A DNA stretch of 24,620 nt from a virus. The stretch covers positions 1 to 24,620 of the IMG/VR virus record IMGVR_UViG_3300025165_000032; one strand, written 5' to 3'. The notes beneath the pieces are model-generated. The model saw only the letters and a program-made list of their open reading frames with translations, ran no database searches and was not told where the DNA came from. This document shows positions 16,795 to 24,010 of this stretch, piece by piece (position 1 is the stretch's first letter; the number at the start of each line of letters is the position of its first letter). The position numbers were made by a program, and so were the translations under genes.

Positions 16795-18359
16795 GCGAAC
16801 ACCCTCACCCCGCGCCGTTCGTACACTTCGCGCGCGTCCGCAACGGACTCTTCCGGATAGTGGTCGCAGAGCTTGTCCCAGTGATCGGCGCGCTCCGGCC
16901 CCACCTGGAAGGCCTCGCGCAGCGTCTTGTACGTGTTCAGCTGCTCCTCGTGCGACTGGAATCCGACCACCTGCATCGGCTGTACGTCGACGTAGTGGAA
17001 CGGGGGGCGGCCGCCGTGCACACGTCCGAGCCGGTTCCAGATCGACGTGTCCACCGCACGCTCTCGATCCTCCTCGGCCGGCCGATAGCGAAGCGGCTCC
17101 AGCAGGTAGGACGGGATCGTGCGCATCCCGTCGCCGCCATCGTAGTGAATGTTGAGCGGAACCGAGCGATCGCCCGACTCGTGGATCATCGTGAACAAGC
17201 GGTGGGCGCCGATCATTCCCTCGGGCGGCATCTGCGCCAGCACGAGCTCGTGATCGATCCAGTTGTCCGTACCCATCGGCATGACGTAGTCGCAGCCGAG
17301 GTACTCGGGGGAGGCTCCGTACTCGATGCCGTCGTTGAACTTGCGCCCGAGCGGCTGGTTCTCCCGCCGCACGGTGGCGAAGCCGAGCATTTCGGCGAAG
17401 TCGAGGTTCTGATCGTCGCCGACCACAACCGCCGTCGCCTCGATGTCGTATTGGGAGAGCGCATCACAGGTGCGCATCAGTTGCCGGAGACACACGCGCG
17501 TCAACTCGAAGCGCCTGTACGCCGGGACGACGAAGCAGAACGTGGCCTTGCGCATCGGAAACGCCGCGAGCTTGGCCCGCCGCTCGTCCTGCATCCGCTC
17601 CGACAGCGCCTGCGCCTGCGCTACCAGTGGCTCGGGATAGCGCTCCCTGAGTGCCGCCCACGGATCAGCGATCTCGTCTCCGACACCGGCAATCGAGGTC
17701 GTCCGCCTGTACGGCGTGAGATTCTGTTCCGACTTGAAGTCGACTCGACAGAGGTTGTGCGGGTCCGTAAAGACCCATTGCGGGCGAACGCCCAGACCCG
17801 CGACCAGCGACCCGTCGATGCCGCGCTGCAGCGTGTCCTTCACCGGACGGAACTTGCTCGGCTCGAGCGCCTTGCGATGAATGATCCAGGGGATGACCCC
17901 GTAGCGCCCGCGCGAATGGCAGTGCTGCATCCGGCCTGTCGGCAGATCCACGAGCGTGATCTCGCGCCCGCTGACGATCTCTGCCTCAAGGCGACCGACT
18001 ACCACCGGCTGCTCGCGCGAGAGCGCGGGAAGCTCTGCCACCGGCAGCGGCAGCCGGTCGAACATGTCGATATGCATCCAGTCGTCCGAACCGATGAGAA
18101 CGACACAGTCCGCCTCCAGCTCGCGGCAGGCGTGCTCCAGGCCGTCGTTGAAACGCCGACCGAGGTAGGCGTTGTCCCGCTCGACCGTGTGAAATCCGAA
18201 CTCCCTGGCGATGTCCAAGTTCTCGTCGTCGGCCACGATGACGCAGGTCGCCTCGATGCCCCGCCCAGCGAGCTCGCCGCAAAGGTGAGCCCGCTGAGCA
18301 AGGGCAAGCCGCGTGACGTCGAAACGACCCCACGCGGGGGAAACGAGGACGATCCTCAC
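16791..18359 (-). CDS. Tandem-duplicated GT-A-like glycosyltransferase
   Basis: A 522-residue protein from GTG 18359, 2 nt after the major capsid stop. It consists of two copies of the same domain, about residues 2-245 and 272-512. Matching segments: VIVADDENLDIAREFGFHTV vs VVVGDDQNLDFAEMLGFATV; AYLGRRFNDGLEHA vs QPLGRKFNDGIEYG; the metal-site-like IGSDDWMHID (89-98) vs MGTDNWIDHE (362-371); and the C-terminal 'WxxLxxxYPExxVAxAxxL' element in both. The fold-like pattern (Rossmann N-terminus, D-D/D-N motif after a hydrophobic strand) is that of GT-A glycosyltransferases, but it does not match classical GT2 motifs closely. Two domains suggest two successive transfers or a pseudo-dimer. It leads the modification operon. 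Donor and acceptor unknown. Confidence 0.8.
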   Translation of the reverse strand: MRIVLVSPAWGRFDVTRLALAQRAHLCGELAGRGIEATCVIVADDENLDIAREFGFHTVERDNAYLGRRFNDGLEHACRELEADCVVLIGSDDWMHIDMFDRLPLPVAELPALSREQPVVVGRLEAEIVSGREITLVDLPTGRMQHCHSRGRYGVIPWIIHRKALEPSKFRPVKDTLQRGIDGSLVAGLGVRPQWVFTDPHNLCRVDFKSEQNLTPYRRTTSIAGVGDEIADPWAALRERYPEPLVAQAQALSERMQDERRAKLAAFPMRKATFCFVVPAYRRFELTRVCLRQLMRTCDALSQYDIEATAVVVGDDQNLDFAEMLGFATVRRENQPLGRKFNDGIEYGASPEYLGCDYVMPMGTDNWIDHELVLAQMPPEGMIGAHRLFTMIHESGDRSVPLNIHYDGGDGMRTIPSYLLEPLRYRPAEEDRERAVDTSIWNRLGRVHGGRPPFHYVDVQPMQVVGFQSHEEQLNTYKTLREAFQVGPERADHWDKLCDHYPEESVADAREVYERRGVRVFA

Positions 18360-18361
18360 GA

Positions 18362-19216
18362 CTAGGTTGCCGTGACGGTGACCGATGCCATCGCGAGCGC
18401 CTCTGCGCGCACGACCTTGGCGCCGTACAGATGCAGACCACGAACACCGTCTCCGAACTGATCCTCGAGCCGGATGGCCTCGGTCGAGGTGATCTGCTCG
18501 GCGAACGTCGTGGCGATCGGATGTCCAGCGATGACCGCGAACACCGATGCCGTCGGATCCGGCGTCACGTTGGACTCGAACACGTCGAAGCCGGCGATGC
18601 GCCCGACGATTCCGTTCCGAAGCCCCTGCGTCGTGCCCGAAGCGTCGGCCCGAATGAAGCGATCGTCCTGCAGCAGTGCCGCCGTGACCTCCGGTGGAAC
18701 GACGACCCAGCGACCCTGCACCGGCACGTTGTCACGGTTCAGGATCGTCCGCAGCTCGACGAACAGCGCGTAAGCATTCGCCGCTGCGATCGTGGCTGCG
18801 TACGCTCCGAAGTCGTTGGCGGTGCCGTTGACGGCCGCGTACATGGCCGCCGACAGGTACCCGTCAGCCTCGGAGGCGAGGTTGTAGGCCGCGCCACGCG
18901 AAGCCGCCGCGACGAATCCCGGAAGCGCCTGACGCCGGTCGATGTCGTCGACCGTGAAGGCGAAGTAGTCCGCCTGGTCGATGAGCAACGCCCGCGTTGC
19001 ATCCGTCAGCAGATCCCAGGAGATGTCGGTGTTCTTCGTGTAGTCGCGGACCGCCGGATCGGTGAACGACGTGATGTGGACGGTGTCGCCAGCGGTCGCG
19101 ATCTCGCCCTCGTAGTCTCGGTTGATGATGCCGGCCTGGCCGTAGACGAGTGACGCTCGCAGGTTCGCGAGAATCAGCCGCGACCAGATCTCCGGCTGGA
19201 AGTTGGTGATTGCCAT
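18362..19216 (-). CDS. Major capsid protein, P22 coat-like family
   Basis: A 284-residue protein from ATG 19216 with AAGGAG 9 nt upstream. The N-terminus (ITNFQPEIWSRLILANLRAS; LVYGQAGIINRDYEGEIATA; GDTVHI) and a mid-part with FAFTVDDIDRRQALPGF are typical of the P22 gp5-like coat proteins (HK97 fold) used by many siphoviruses of high-GC Gram-positives. Later segments (WVVVPPEVTAALLQDDRFIR; GRIAGFDVFESNVTP; a C-terminal beta end ASVTVTAT) complete the P-domain/A-domain pattern. It follows the scaffold by 14 nt and would form the icosahedral shell around it. No protease gene and no N-terminal cleavable delta domain are visible, consistent with a scaffold encoded separately. Next downstream genes are the glycosylation enzymes, unusual for this position. 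Confidence 0.88.
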   Translation of the reverse strand: MAITNFQPEIWSRLILANLRASLVYGQAGIINRDYEGEIATAGDTVHITSFTDPAVRDYTKNTDISWDLLTDATRALLIDQADYFAFTVDDIDRRQALPGFVAAASRGAAYNLASEADGYLSAAMYAAVNGTANDFGAYAATIAAANAYALFVELRTILNRDNVPVQGRWVVVPPEVTAALLQDDRFIRADASGTTQGLRNGIVGRIAGFDVFESNVTPDPTASVFAVIAGHPIATTFAEQITSTEAIRLEDQFGDGVRGLHLYGAKVVRAEALAMASVTVTAT

Positions 19217-19230
19217 GCGTCAGAGCTCCT

Positions 19231-19845
19231 TCACTTGACGCCCAGAAGGCTGTCGGCGCGTCCTTCCTCGACGGCCTTAGCTGCCTCCTCGGGACTCATC
19301 CTCTGGATGTCCGCAGCCGTGACTTGCTTCTCGCCACCGCCGCGGGCTCCCTGATCCGCGTTTCCGCGTGCGCCTCCGTCCTGAGCGACCAGGAACGACC
19401 GCTGCTCGAGGAGTGAGTCCATCGCCTTCGCGATGTTGGTCGGAGTGCCGTCTTCTGCCAGCTCGAGCGACGAGCGATCGAGCAGAGCGACGACGGCATC
19501 CGGATCGACGACCTTGCGGTCGGGCTTGGCGGCCTCGGCGATGATCGCGGAGCGCAACCGCGTCTCCCTCGCTTCGGCCTCAACCTGTGTGGCGCGCTTC
19601 TCAGCTTCGTCGGCACGCGTCTGTGCCTTCTCGAGCTCGGTCTGGTTTTCGGCCTCGAGCTCAGCGAGCCTGGCAGCCTTCGTCTTCAGCTCGTCGTAGT
19701 CGGCGGGAGGCGCCGCTTTCACGCGCGCGACGCGATCTTGGACGATGCGGTCGACGTCGGCCTGCGAGAACGTGCGCTCGGGATCTGGCGTAGGATCCGG
19801 CGTCGGATCGGGGGTAGGTGTAGGTGTCGGATCGTTGTCCGCCAT
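19231..19845 (-). CDS. Scaffold protein
   Basis: A 204-residue protein from ATG 19845 with GAGGAGAAGAG just upstream. The N-terminus is an unusual low-complexity tract of Asp-Pro-Thr-Pro repeats (about residues 4-24). Then come FSQADVDRIVQDRVARVKA, a long acidic/basic coiled coil (about 50-95: LAELEAENQTELEKAQTRAD, KRATQVEAEARETR), a region around DPDAVVALLDRSSLELAEDG (113-132), and a C-terminal Glu/Ala-rich helix (MSPEEAAKAVEEGRADSLLG). Short scaffold proteins with 'F-T/S-Q-x-D-V-D-x-I-V-x-x-R' and central coiled coils sit between portal and coat in this kind of phage. It would guide capsid assembly and then leave. No protease domain is seen. Confidence 0.87.
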   Translation of the reverse strand: MADNDPTPTPTPDPTPDPTPDPERTFSQADVDRIVQDRVARVKAAPPADYDELKTKAARLAELEAENQTELEKAQTRADEAEKRATQVEAEARETRLRSAIIAEAAKPDRKVVDPDAVVALLDRSSLELAEDGTPTNIAKAMDSLLEQRSFLVAQDGGARGNADQGARGGGEKQVTAADIQRMSPEEAAKAVEEGRADSLLGVK

Positions 19846-19872
19846 CTCTTCTCCTCTGTCGAGTCCGGCCGC

Positions 19873-21324
19873 TTACGCTGCCGTGGGGGTGGGGGTGGGC
19901 ACTCCGTTTGGAGGCACGGGTCCAGGTACGGGCTCCGCGAGCATCCGCGCGATCTGCGTCTGTGAGTAGCCGCAATCCTCGAGCGCCTGCGTGCGCGTGA
20001 TGAGACCTTGCTGGAGCTTCTTGATCGCTGCGTCGGTAATCTCGGCCTCGGTGCGAATCTCCGGGTCCGCCCACACGATCTCAGAGTCCACCGCCGCGTC
20101 ATCCTCGCCAGCGAAACGACGGGCGAGCCGCAGCGCCTCCTCGAGTCCTTCGCCGAAGGGCCGCATCTTGCGCTCCACCTTCTTCACGAGACCCGACTCG
20201 GCCGACTTGATCGCGTCGCCGGAAGGCGACTGGCCCTGCTCGTGCAGGTAGTGACGCGGCGTGCGCGTCGTGACGGCGATGTGCAGGATCTTCTGCTCGA
20301 TCGCGTTGATGTAGCCCGCAAGGTCGGTCTGCGAGAACTCGCCGAACTTCGTGTTCGGGTCCTCCGATTGCCACAAACGATCGATCGCCACGTCGTAAGG
20401 CTCCTTCGGCTTGCCATCCGTGCCCTCGAAGATGCGCAGCCCCACAGCCCAGCGCTGCCGATGCGCTCCGAAATAGCCGGCGAGCGCGAGCAGGAAGAGG
20501 AACCCGTTGATCTGGTTCTGCACGCGGAACACGTCGGCGAGCTCGGACTCTCCCTCGAGCATCAGCCGCGGCCGATTGCGCAGAGCGATGATCGGAACCT
20601 CGCCGAGCGGATTACCGACGAACTCGTCTGGAAGCTCCTTCCAGTGCGACATCGGCGCCTCGCTCGTTCGCAGTACGGGGTAGCGCGGGGACTCGAACGA
20701 GCGCGAGCCCGACACCATCGCCATCGTCTCCGCATCGGAACTCGTAGCCGCGAACTTGTAGATCCCGTTCGGCAGGTAGACGTTCGCGCGGTCCTTGCCG
20801 GACCAGTCGTCACGCCAGACCTTGAGCGCAGCGGCGCGCTTGCGGAAGTTGGAGCCGGGGACGTAGCCGATGATCGTCTGTAGAGGATCCTCGATCGCGA
20901 TGTCTGGGAAGCCGTCGCCGTCACTGTCCGCCCACACGCTCAGGTAGGAGACGCCTTTGACGAGCGCCTCGACGAACGCCACCTGCGACTCCGAGTCCAT
21001 CTGGTTCGCCTGCCAGATGTCCCATGAGTCCGCGTCGGCCTGATCCTCAGAAGATGCCGAAAGCCGAAAGCCCTCGACGCGCAATCGCTCCTCGACGACG
21101 TCGACCACCAGGCGCATGAAGTTCGAGCGCGACTCCTCGAGTAGTCGCCGGAACTCCGTCCGCATCTTCGATTCGTGAGTCTCGGTCAGGAACGGGAGCG
21201 GGTGGTTGCCGACGTAGTAGTCGTTCATCTGCTTCATCAACACCTGGCGGCCGGCGAGCTCATCCGAGAGCTTCCCTAGCCACCACTCAGGCGAGCCCGT
21301 CTGAAGCGGCAAGGCCATGCTCAT
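19873..21324 (-). CDS. Portal protein (SPP1 gp6-like)
   Basis: A 483-residue protein from ATG 21324, in an ATGA overlap with the terminase stop. The frame remains open upstream to 21552, but that part is Arg/Gly-rich shadow of the terminase gene, so ATG 21324 is preferred. Typical portal segments: NDYYVGNHPLPFLT (about 32-45), FMRLVVDVVEERLRVEGFRL (about 68-87), a central NGFLFLLALAGYFGAHRQRW, then AVTTRTPRHYL and GQSPSGDAIKSAESGLVKKV (the S-P-S-G-x-A-I-K/L signature). The C-terminus ends in an extended Pro/Val/Thr tail (PGPVPPNGVPTPTPTAA). It forms the dodecameric ring at one vertex through which DNA is packaged and later ejected. Next are scaffold and coat. Confidence 0.92.
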   Translation of the reverse strand: MSMALPLQTGSPEWWLGKLSDELAGRQVLMKQMNDYYVGNHPLPFLTETHESKMRTEFRRLLEESRSNFMRLVVDVVEERLRVEGFRLSASSEDQADADSWDIWQANQMDSESQVAFVEALVKGVSYLSVWADSDGDGFPDIAIEDPLQTIIGYVPGSNFRKRAAALKVWRDDWSGKDRANVYLPNGIYKFAATSSDAETMAMVSGSRSFESPRYPVLRTSEAPMSHWKELPDEFVGNPLGEVPIIALRNRPRLMLEGESELADVFRVQNQINGFLFLLALAGYFGAHRQRWAVGLRIFEGTDGKPKEPYDVAIDRLWQSEDPNTKFGEFSQTDLAGYINAIEQKILHIAVTTRTPRHYLHEQGQSPSGDAIKSAESGLVKKVERKMRPFGEGLEEALRLARRFAGEDDAAVDSEIVWADPEIRTEAEITDAAIKKLQQGLITRTQALEDCGYSQTQIARMLAEPVPGPVPPNGVPTPTPTAA

Positions 21325-22745
21325 CCGAAGCTCACCGCTCGGAACTCCTGCTTGGCCGGCGTCGACAATGTCCCCCAAAGCGCGATCGTCACGGCCTCCA
21401 ACGGCGAGATGTCGACGGCGGACGCCTTGCGTGCCCAGGCCCACGCCTCGCCGAGCGAACGCTGCGATGCGCCCTTGATCGCTTGCAGCAACTCGGTCGT
21501 ACCGAGGTGGCGCAGTTTGCGGTCCTGCGTGACGTCGAAGAACATCCCACACGCCTTGGCGAACTCCGTGCCGGTGATGGTCGTCACCTCGACGCTCACG
21601 TCCGTGAAGCCAGGAATCAGCGACGCCGCGGGGCCGCCGCCGTCACAAATCACGGCGAGCGGCTGGTGGCGCTCAACGAGTTCTGCCATGCGATCGACGA
21701 TCCAGCCCGTTCCCGGTCTGTGGTCGATGATCTCAATGTGTCCCTTGCCGTCGGGGCGAAGACCCGCTGCAGCGATGGCTCCGCGCGAGCGGTCACGCTT
21801 CACGGCAAACGCGAGGCACACCGGATCGAGCGCGTGCGAGTTCGTGTCTATGAGGTCGCGCCAGAGATCCAGATCGATGAGCGCCGACTCAAGATCAGTG
21901 CTCGGCCAGTCGCCTACGCCCAGCCGCTCGACCGCGAAGTTGCGCGCGGACATCGAGCGCTGCTCATGCGCGACGTGCTCGGCGGCGATTCGCAACCCCA
22001 TCGCTGGGTTCGCCTCGGCCCACGCAGCCTCGTCAGTGGCTACTTCGTCCGGCACCTCGTCTGGGTGCTCGAAGGGCAGCGACCACTCGAAGTACGCGAG
22101 AGATGGGTCGCCGGCAATGCCACGCTCGCGAACACGTGCCAACACGATGCCGTTCTCGTGCGTCTCCTGGTCGACGGACGAGCCCATGTACCAGACCTGC
22201 GGGTTGTCGCGCGCCGACAGCGTCGGTAGCAGCGCCGAGTGCGCAAAGTCCGGTAGGAACATCGCCTCATCGAGAAGCAGGCAGTCGCAGGAGAAACCGC
22301 GGCCACCGCCGCGCGTACGCGTCCTGTAGCGAATGCGGCAGCCATTCATGAAGTCGAAGCCCTGTTCGCCGTGGGCGTTTCGGACTCTGCGGATCGCGAT
22401 CCCGGCAGTCTCGAGGAGCGGAAGCATCCGGTAGAACGCCTCCAGCGAGGTCGCGTACTCGTGAGCGGAGTGGATCAGGAGCTCTTCGCCGAGCAACACG
22501 ATGCCGGCGAGTTCGCGCGCTTCGAGGATCCCGCCCTTGCCGTTCTGCCGGGGCTCCACGACTCCGATCTCGAAAGCCGCGAATGTGTCGTCGTCGCGGA
22601 GGCCCATCGCGGCGGTGATGACGAGTGACTGATGGTCGTCAAGGATGAGCCCGGCCGATGCGCTCAGTTCGATGACCTCACACCCGAGGGAGCGGACGTA
22701 CTCCGGCACCGACTGAACGCGCGGGGCGGCGATCACGGCTACCAC
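21321..22745 (-). CDS. terL: Terminase large subunit
   Basis: A 474-residue packaging ATPase/nuclease from GTG 22745 (a second GTG at codon 4 is an alternative). ATPase: Walker A variant EPRQNGKGG (64-72), the form common in phages of actinobacteria, and Walker B CLLLDEA (155-161), preceded by a FSCD motif. Nuclease (RNase H-like) acidic residues: D318 in AVKRDRSRG, D368 in AVICDGGG and D445 in AVDISPLEAVTIALWG. The C-terminus is typical for this family and the length is within range. It pumps genome DNA into the prohead through the portal encoded next, and cuts it. The preceding gene, an HNH nuclease overlapping by 7 nt, is often coupled to packaging. No clear small terminase gene is recognised upstream. 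Confidence 0.95.
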   Translation of the reverse strand: MVAVIAAPRVQSVPEYVRSLGCEVIELSASAGLILDDHQSLVITAAMGLRDDDTFAAFEIGVVEPRQNGKGGILEARELAGIVLLGEELLIHSAHEYATSLEAFYRMLPLLETAGIAIRRVRNAHGEQGFDFMNGCRIRYRTRTRGGGRGFSCDCLLLDEAMFLPDFAHSALLPTLSARDNPQVWYMGSSVDQETHENGIVLARVRERGIAGDPSLAYFEWSLPFEHPDEVPDEVATDEAAWAEANPAMGLRIAAEHVAHEQRSMSARNFAVERLGVGDWPSTDLESALIDLDLWRDLIDTNSHALDPVCLAFAVKRDRSRGAIAAAGLRPDGKGHIEIIDHRPGTGWIVDRMAELVERHQPLAVICDGGGPAASLIPGFTDVSVEVTTITGTEFAKACGMFFDVTQDRKLRHLGTTELLQAIKGASQRSLGEAWAWARKASAVDISPLEAVTIALWGTLSTPAKQEFRAVSFG

Positions 22746-22981
22746 GCTCGGGATGTCCTCGCCTTCTCACGACCAGCCGTGGCTCTGTTGCAGTGGCGAT
22801 GTTCTGGTCCCGAGTAGCGCGAGCGATCATCGTCATCGTGGCCGAGATCCCACGGTTCTCCGGACTCAATGAGACGCCCGCAACGAGCACAGCTCACGAG
22901 ACCGGCTGCGACCATCGGCGCCACACCTTGCCGACGACGGTGATGAGGCCGTCCGTACTTCCGGCGGCTCACGATCGGCAC
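22739..22981 (-). CDS. HNH endonuclease next to terminase
   Basis: An 80-residue protein from GTG 22981, directly abutting the preceding stop. The nuclease core is CARCGRLIESGEPWDLGHDD (31-50), followed by RYSGPEHRHCNRATAGREK: a Cys pair, the W-D-L-x-H-x-D catalytic element and the H-x-x-C-N ending of the compact phage HNH family. It closely parallels the C-terminal half of the partial gene at 24000-24620 (shared K/R-Y-G-R-P-H, EPWDL, CNRATAG, TSR-x-W). Compared with that paralogue it has DLGH instead of DLDH and an extra Asp. Small HNH proteins beside TerL are known to support DNA maturation in several long-tailed phages. That role is inferred here from position. Confidence 0.88.
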   Translation of the reverse strand: MPIVSRRKYGRPHHRRRQGVAPMVAAGLVSCARCGRLIESGEPWDLGHDDDDRSRYSGPEHRHCNRATAGREKARTSRAW

Positions 22982-23176
22982 TTAGGCCGCGACCCTCCCG
23001 CCTGCGTCGCCGGGGTTCAGCGCGAGCATGAACAGTCGTGCCCGTTCGCGGCGGTCCTTCGCCTCGCGCGCACACTCGCCCGCCGCTCGGATTCGGACCT
23101 CTCGCGGTATGTCGGCAAGGCGCACGAGTCTCGTCCCGGTCGGTTCGGGCTTCGGTACGACGGGCGGTGCGGGCAT
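22982..23176 (-). CDS. Small protein of unknown function
   Basis: A 64-residue protein if it begins at ATG 23176 (PAPPVVPKPEPTGTRLVRLA); an in-frame GTG at 23212 would add 12 residues but has no visible ribosome site and would place the hairpin at 23183-23200 inside the gene. The stop touches the HNH start. A Pro-rich start is followed by a basic-acidic helix (DIPREVRIRAAGECAREAKD; RRERARLFML). It could be a DNA-binding or packaging partner, because small terminase genes usually lie in this region, but it is too short for typical TerS and no helix-turn-helix is evident. Function unknown. Confidence 0.55.
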   Translation of the reverse strand: MPAPPVVPKPEPTGTRLVRLADIPREVRIRAAGECAREAKDRRERARLFMLALNPGDAGGRVAA

Positions 23177-23182
23177 GAAGAA

Positions 23183-23200
23183 ACCGACCTCTCGGTCGGT
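23183..23200 (-). terminator. Hairpin with GNRA loop followed by T-rich stretch
   Basis: On the minus strand ACCGACC-GAGA-GGTCGGT forms a perfect 7-bp stem with a GAGA tetraloop and is followed by TTTCTTC, then ATG 23176. It resembles a weak intrinsic terminator or a leader hairpin. It lies in the longest gene-poor gap of the window (23177-23292), which otherwise shows only GGTCGG-type repeats (near 23226-23243) and no clear promoter. A regulatory function is inference. Confidence 0.45.
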
Positions 23201-23292
23201 ATGAAGAGACACCTACGGAAATGGGTGGTCGGCTGGTCGGTCAGGTATCTCGATCCATTGCCGAGCGCCTAACCGTCTAGCTGGTGGGGAGT

Positions 23293-23550
23293 CTAGCGCA
23301 CCCGCTCGGACGCGAGAAGGGCGGCGAGCGGATCGGTGCCCGGGGCGGTCCCATTCACGCCGCGACAGAACATCGGGATACCGCGCAGGCGGCGGGTGTC
23401 GCCGGGCAGTGTGGCTCGCGGTGCGGTCTCGGGACTCATCGACTCGCGGACGGCTTCGTCGACGGCGGCGCTGTCCTCGGCCTCGAGTTGGCGCCGGTAG
23501 AAACGCGGTAAGTGCAACCCGGCGGACGGCTCCTTCCATCTGTCACTCAC
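23293..23550 (-). CDS. Hypothetical protein, 85 aa
   Basis: From GTG 23550 in a GTGA overlap with the upstream gene and preceded by GAGGAGG. It has an N-terminal charged/aromatic part (SDRWKEPSAGLHLPRFYRRQ) and an acidic helix (LEAEDSAAVDEAVRESMSPE), then RATLPGDTRRLRGIPMFCRG and an Ala-Leu end. No motif recognised. The tight coupling to its neighbours suggests it is genuinely translated. It is the last gene before the ~115-nt gap, and thus possibly the last gene of an upstream transcription segment. Confidence 0.6.
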   Translation of the reverse strand: MSDRWKEPSAGLHLPRFYRRQLEAEDSAAVDEAVRESMSPETAPRATLPGDTRRLRGIPMFCRGVNGTAPGTDPLAALLASERVR

Positions 23551-23771
23551 GTCGCCGCCTCCTCAAACAGTGTCTTGATCCAGACGGTGACGACGGGAAC
23601 CTGTGAATCGAATCCCCGACCAACTTGCCAGCCTCGCTCCACCTGAATGATCTCCTCCCCATCCTCGAGGTCGACGACTAGATCGAGGTCGTCGTAGGTC
23701 ATCCCCACGCCCTGGGGATACTCCCGCTCCCCCACGAACGAGACGCTACGAATGCGGAACCTCTGTTTCAC
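23547..23771 (-). CDS. Hypothetical small protein, 74 aa
   Basis: I start this at GTG 23771, which overlaps the helix-turn-helix gene stop (GTGA) and is preceded by GAGGAGGAGG. An alternative start at 23798 would add a Gly-rich piece that only re-reads the previous gene. The protein is beta-like and acidic (KQRFRIRSVSFVGEREYPQG; YDDLDLVVDLEDGEEIIQVE), with a hydrophobic C-terminal strand (VPVVTVWIKTLF). Unknown function. Its pattern of alternating acidic and hydrophobic residues is unlike a DNA-binding protein. Confidence 0.65.
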   Translation of the reverse strand: MKQRFRIRSVSFVGEREYPQGVGMTYDDLDLVVDLEDGEEIIQVERGWQVGRGFDSQVPVVTVWIKTLFEEAAT

Positions 23772-24010
23772 GCCGCCACCTCCTCCTCGACGAACCATCG
23801 GCCCGACGCATCCTGCCGCACGCCGGCCTTCCGCAGCTTCAGATGCGCACCTTCGATTCGTGACACCGCCGCTCCCTTCGTGATCGAGAGATGCCGCGCG
23901 ATCGTCATCATGCCGTGCCCGCGCTGCTCGAGCTCGAACGCCTCGAGCTGCTTCGCGGTCAGCACGCGCTCGGCGATGACGCGGACGTTGGACGGAAGAT
24001 CACCACACAC
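23768..24010 (-). CDS. Helix-turn-helix protein, sigma-70 region 4/RinA-like
   Basis: An 80-residue protein from GTG 24010, which overlaps the HNH stop by 11 nt and has GGAAG 7 nt upstream. An ATG at 24091 is open in frame but has no ribosome site and would overlap the conserved HNH core, so I reject it. The core is LTAKQLEAFELEQRGHGMMT followed by IARHLSITKGAAVSRIEGAH and LKLRKAGV: the tri-helical pattern of sigma region 4 / LuxR-like DNA-binding domains ('T-x-x-Q-x-E-A-F/V ... I-A-x-x-L ... S-x-x-A-V-x-x-R/I'). In phages such small proteins near the packaging genes act as late-gene activators or, when longer, as small terminases. Both remain possible. The acidic tail (VEEEVAA) ends at the next gene. 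Confidence 0.7.
   Translation of the reverse strand: MCGDLPSNVRVIAERVLTAKQLEAFELEQRGHGMMTIARHLSITKGAAVSRIEGAHLKLRKAGVRQDASGRWFVEEEVAA

Noticed and set aside
16860-18365. A 501-residue plus-strand frame opposite the tandem glycosyltransferase
   Set aside because: Antisense shadow created by high GC content; no recognisable domain, while the minus frame has a clear duplicated enzyme.
21325-21552. Upstream extension of the portal protein
   Set aside because: Arg/Gly-rich shadow of the terminase C-terminus; ATG 21324 overlaps the terminase stop.
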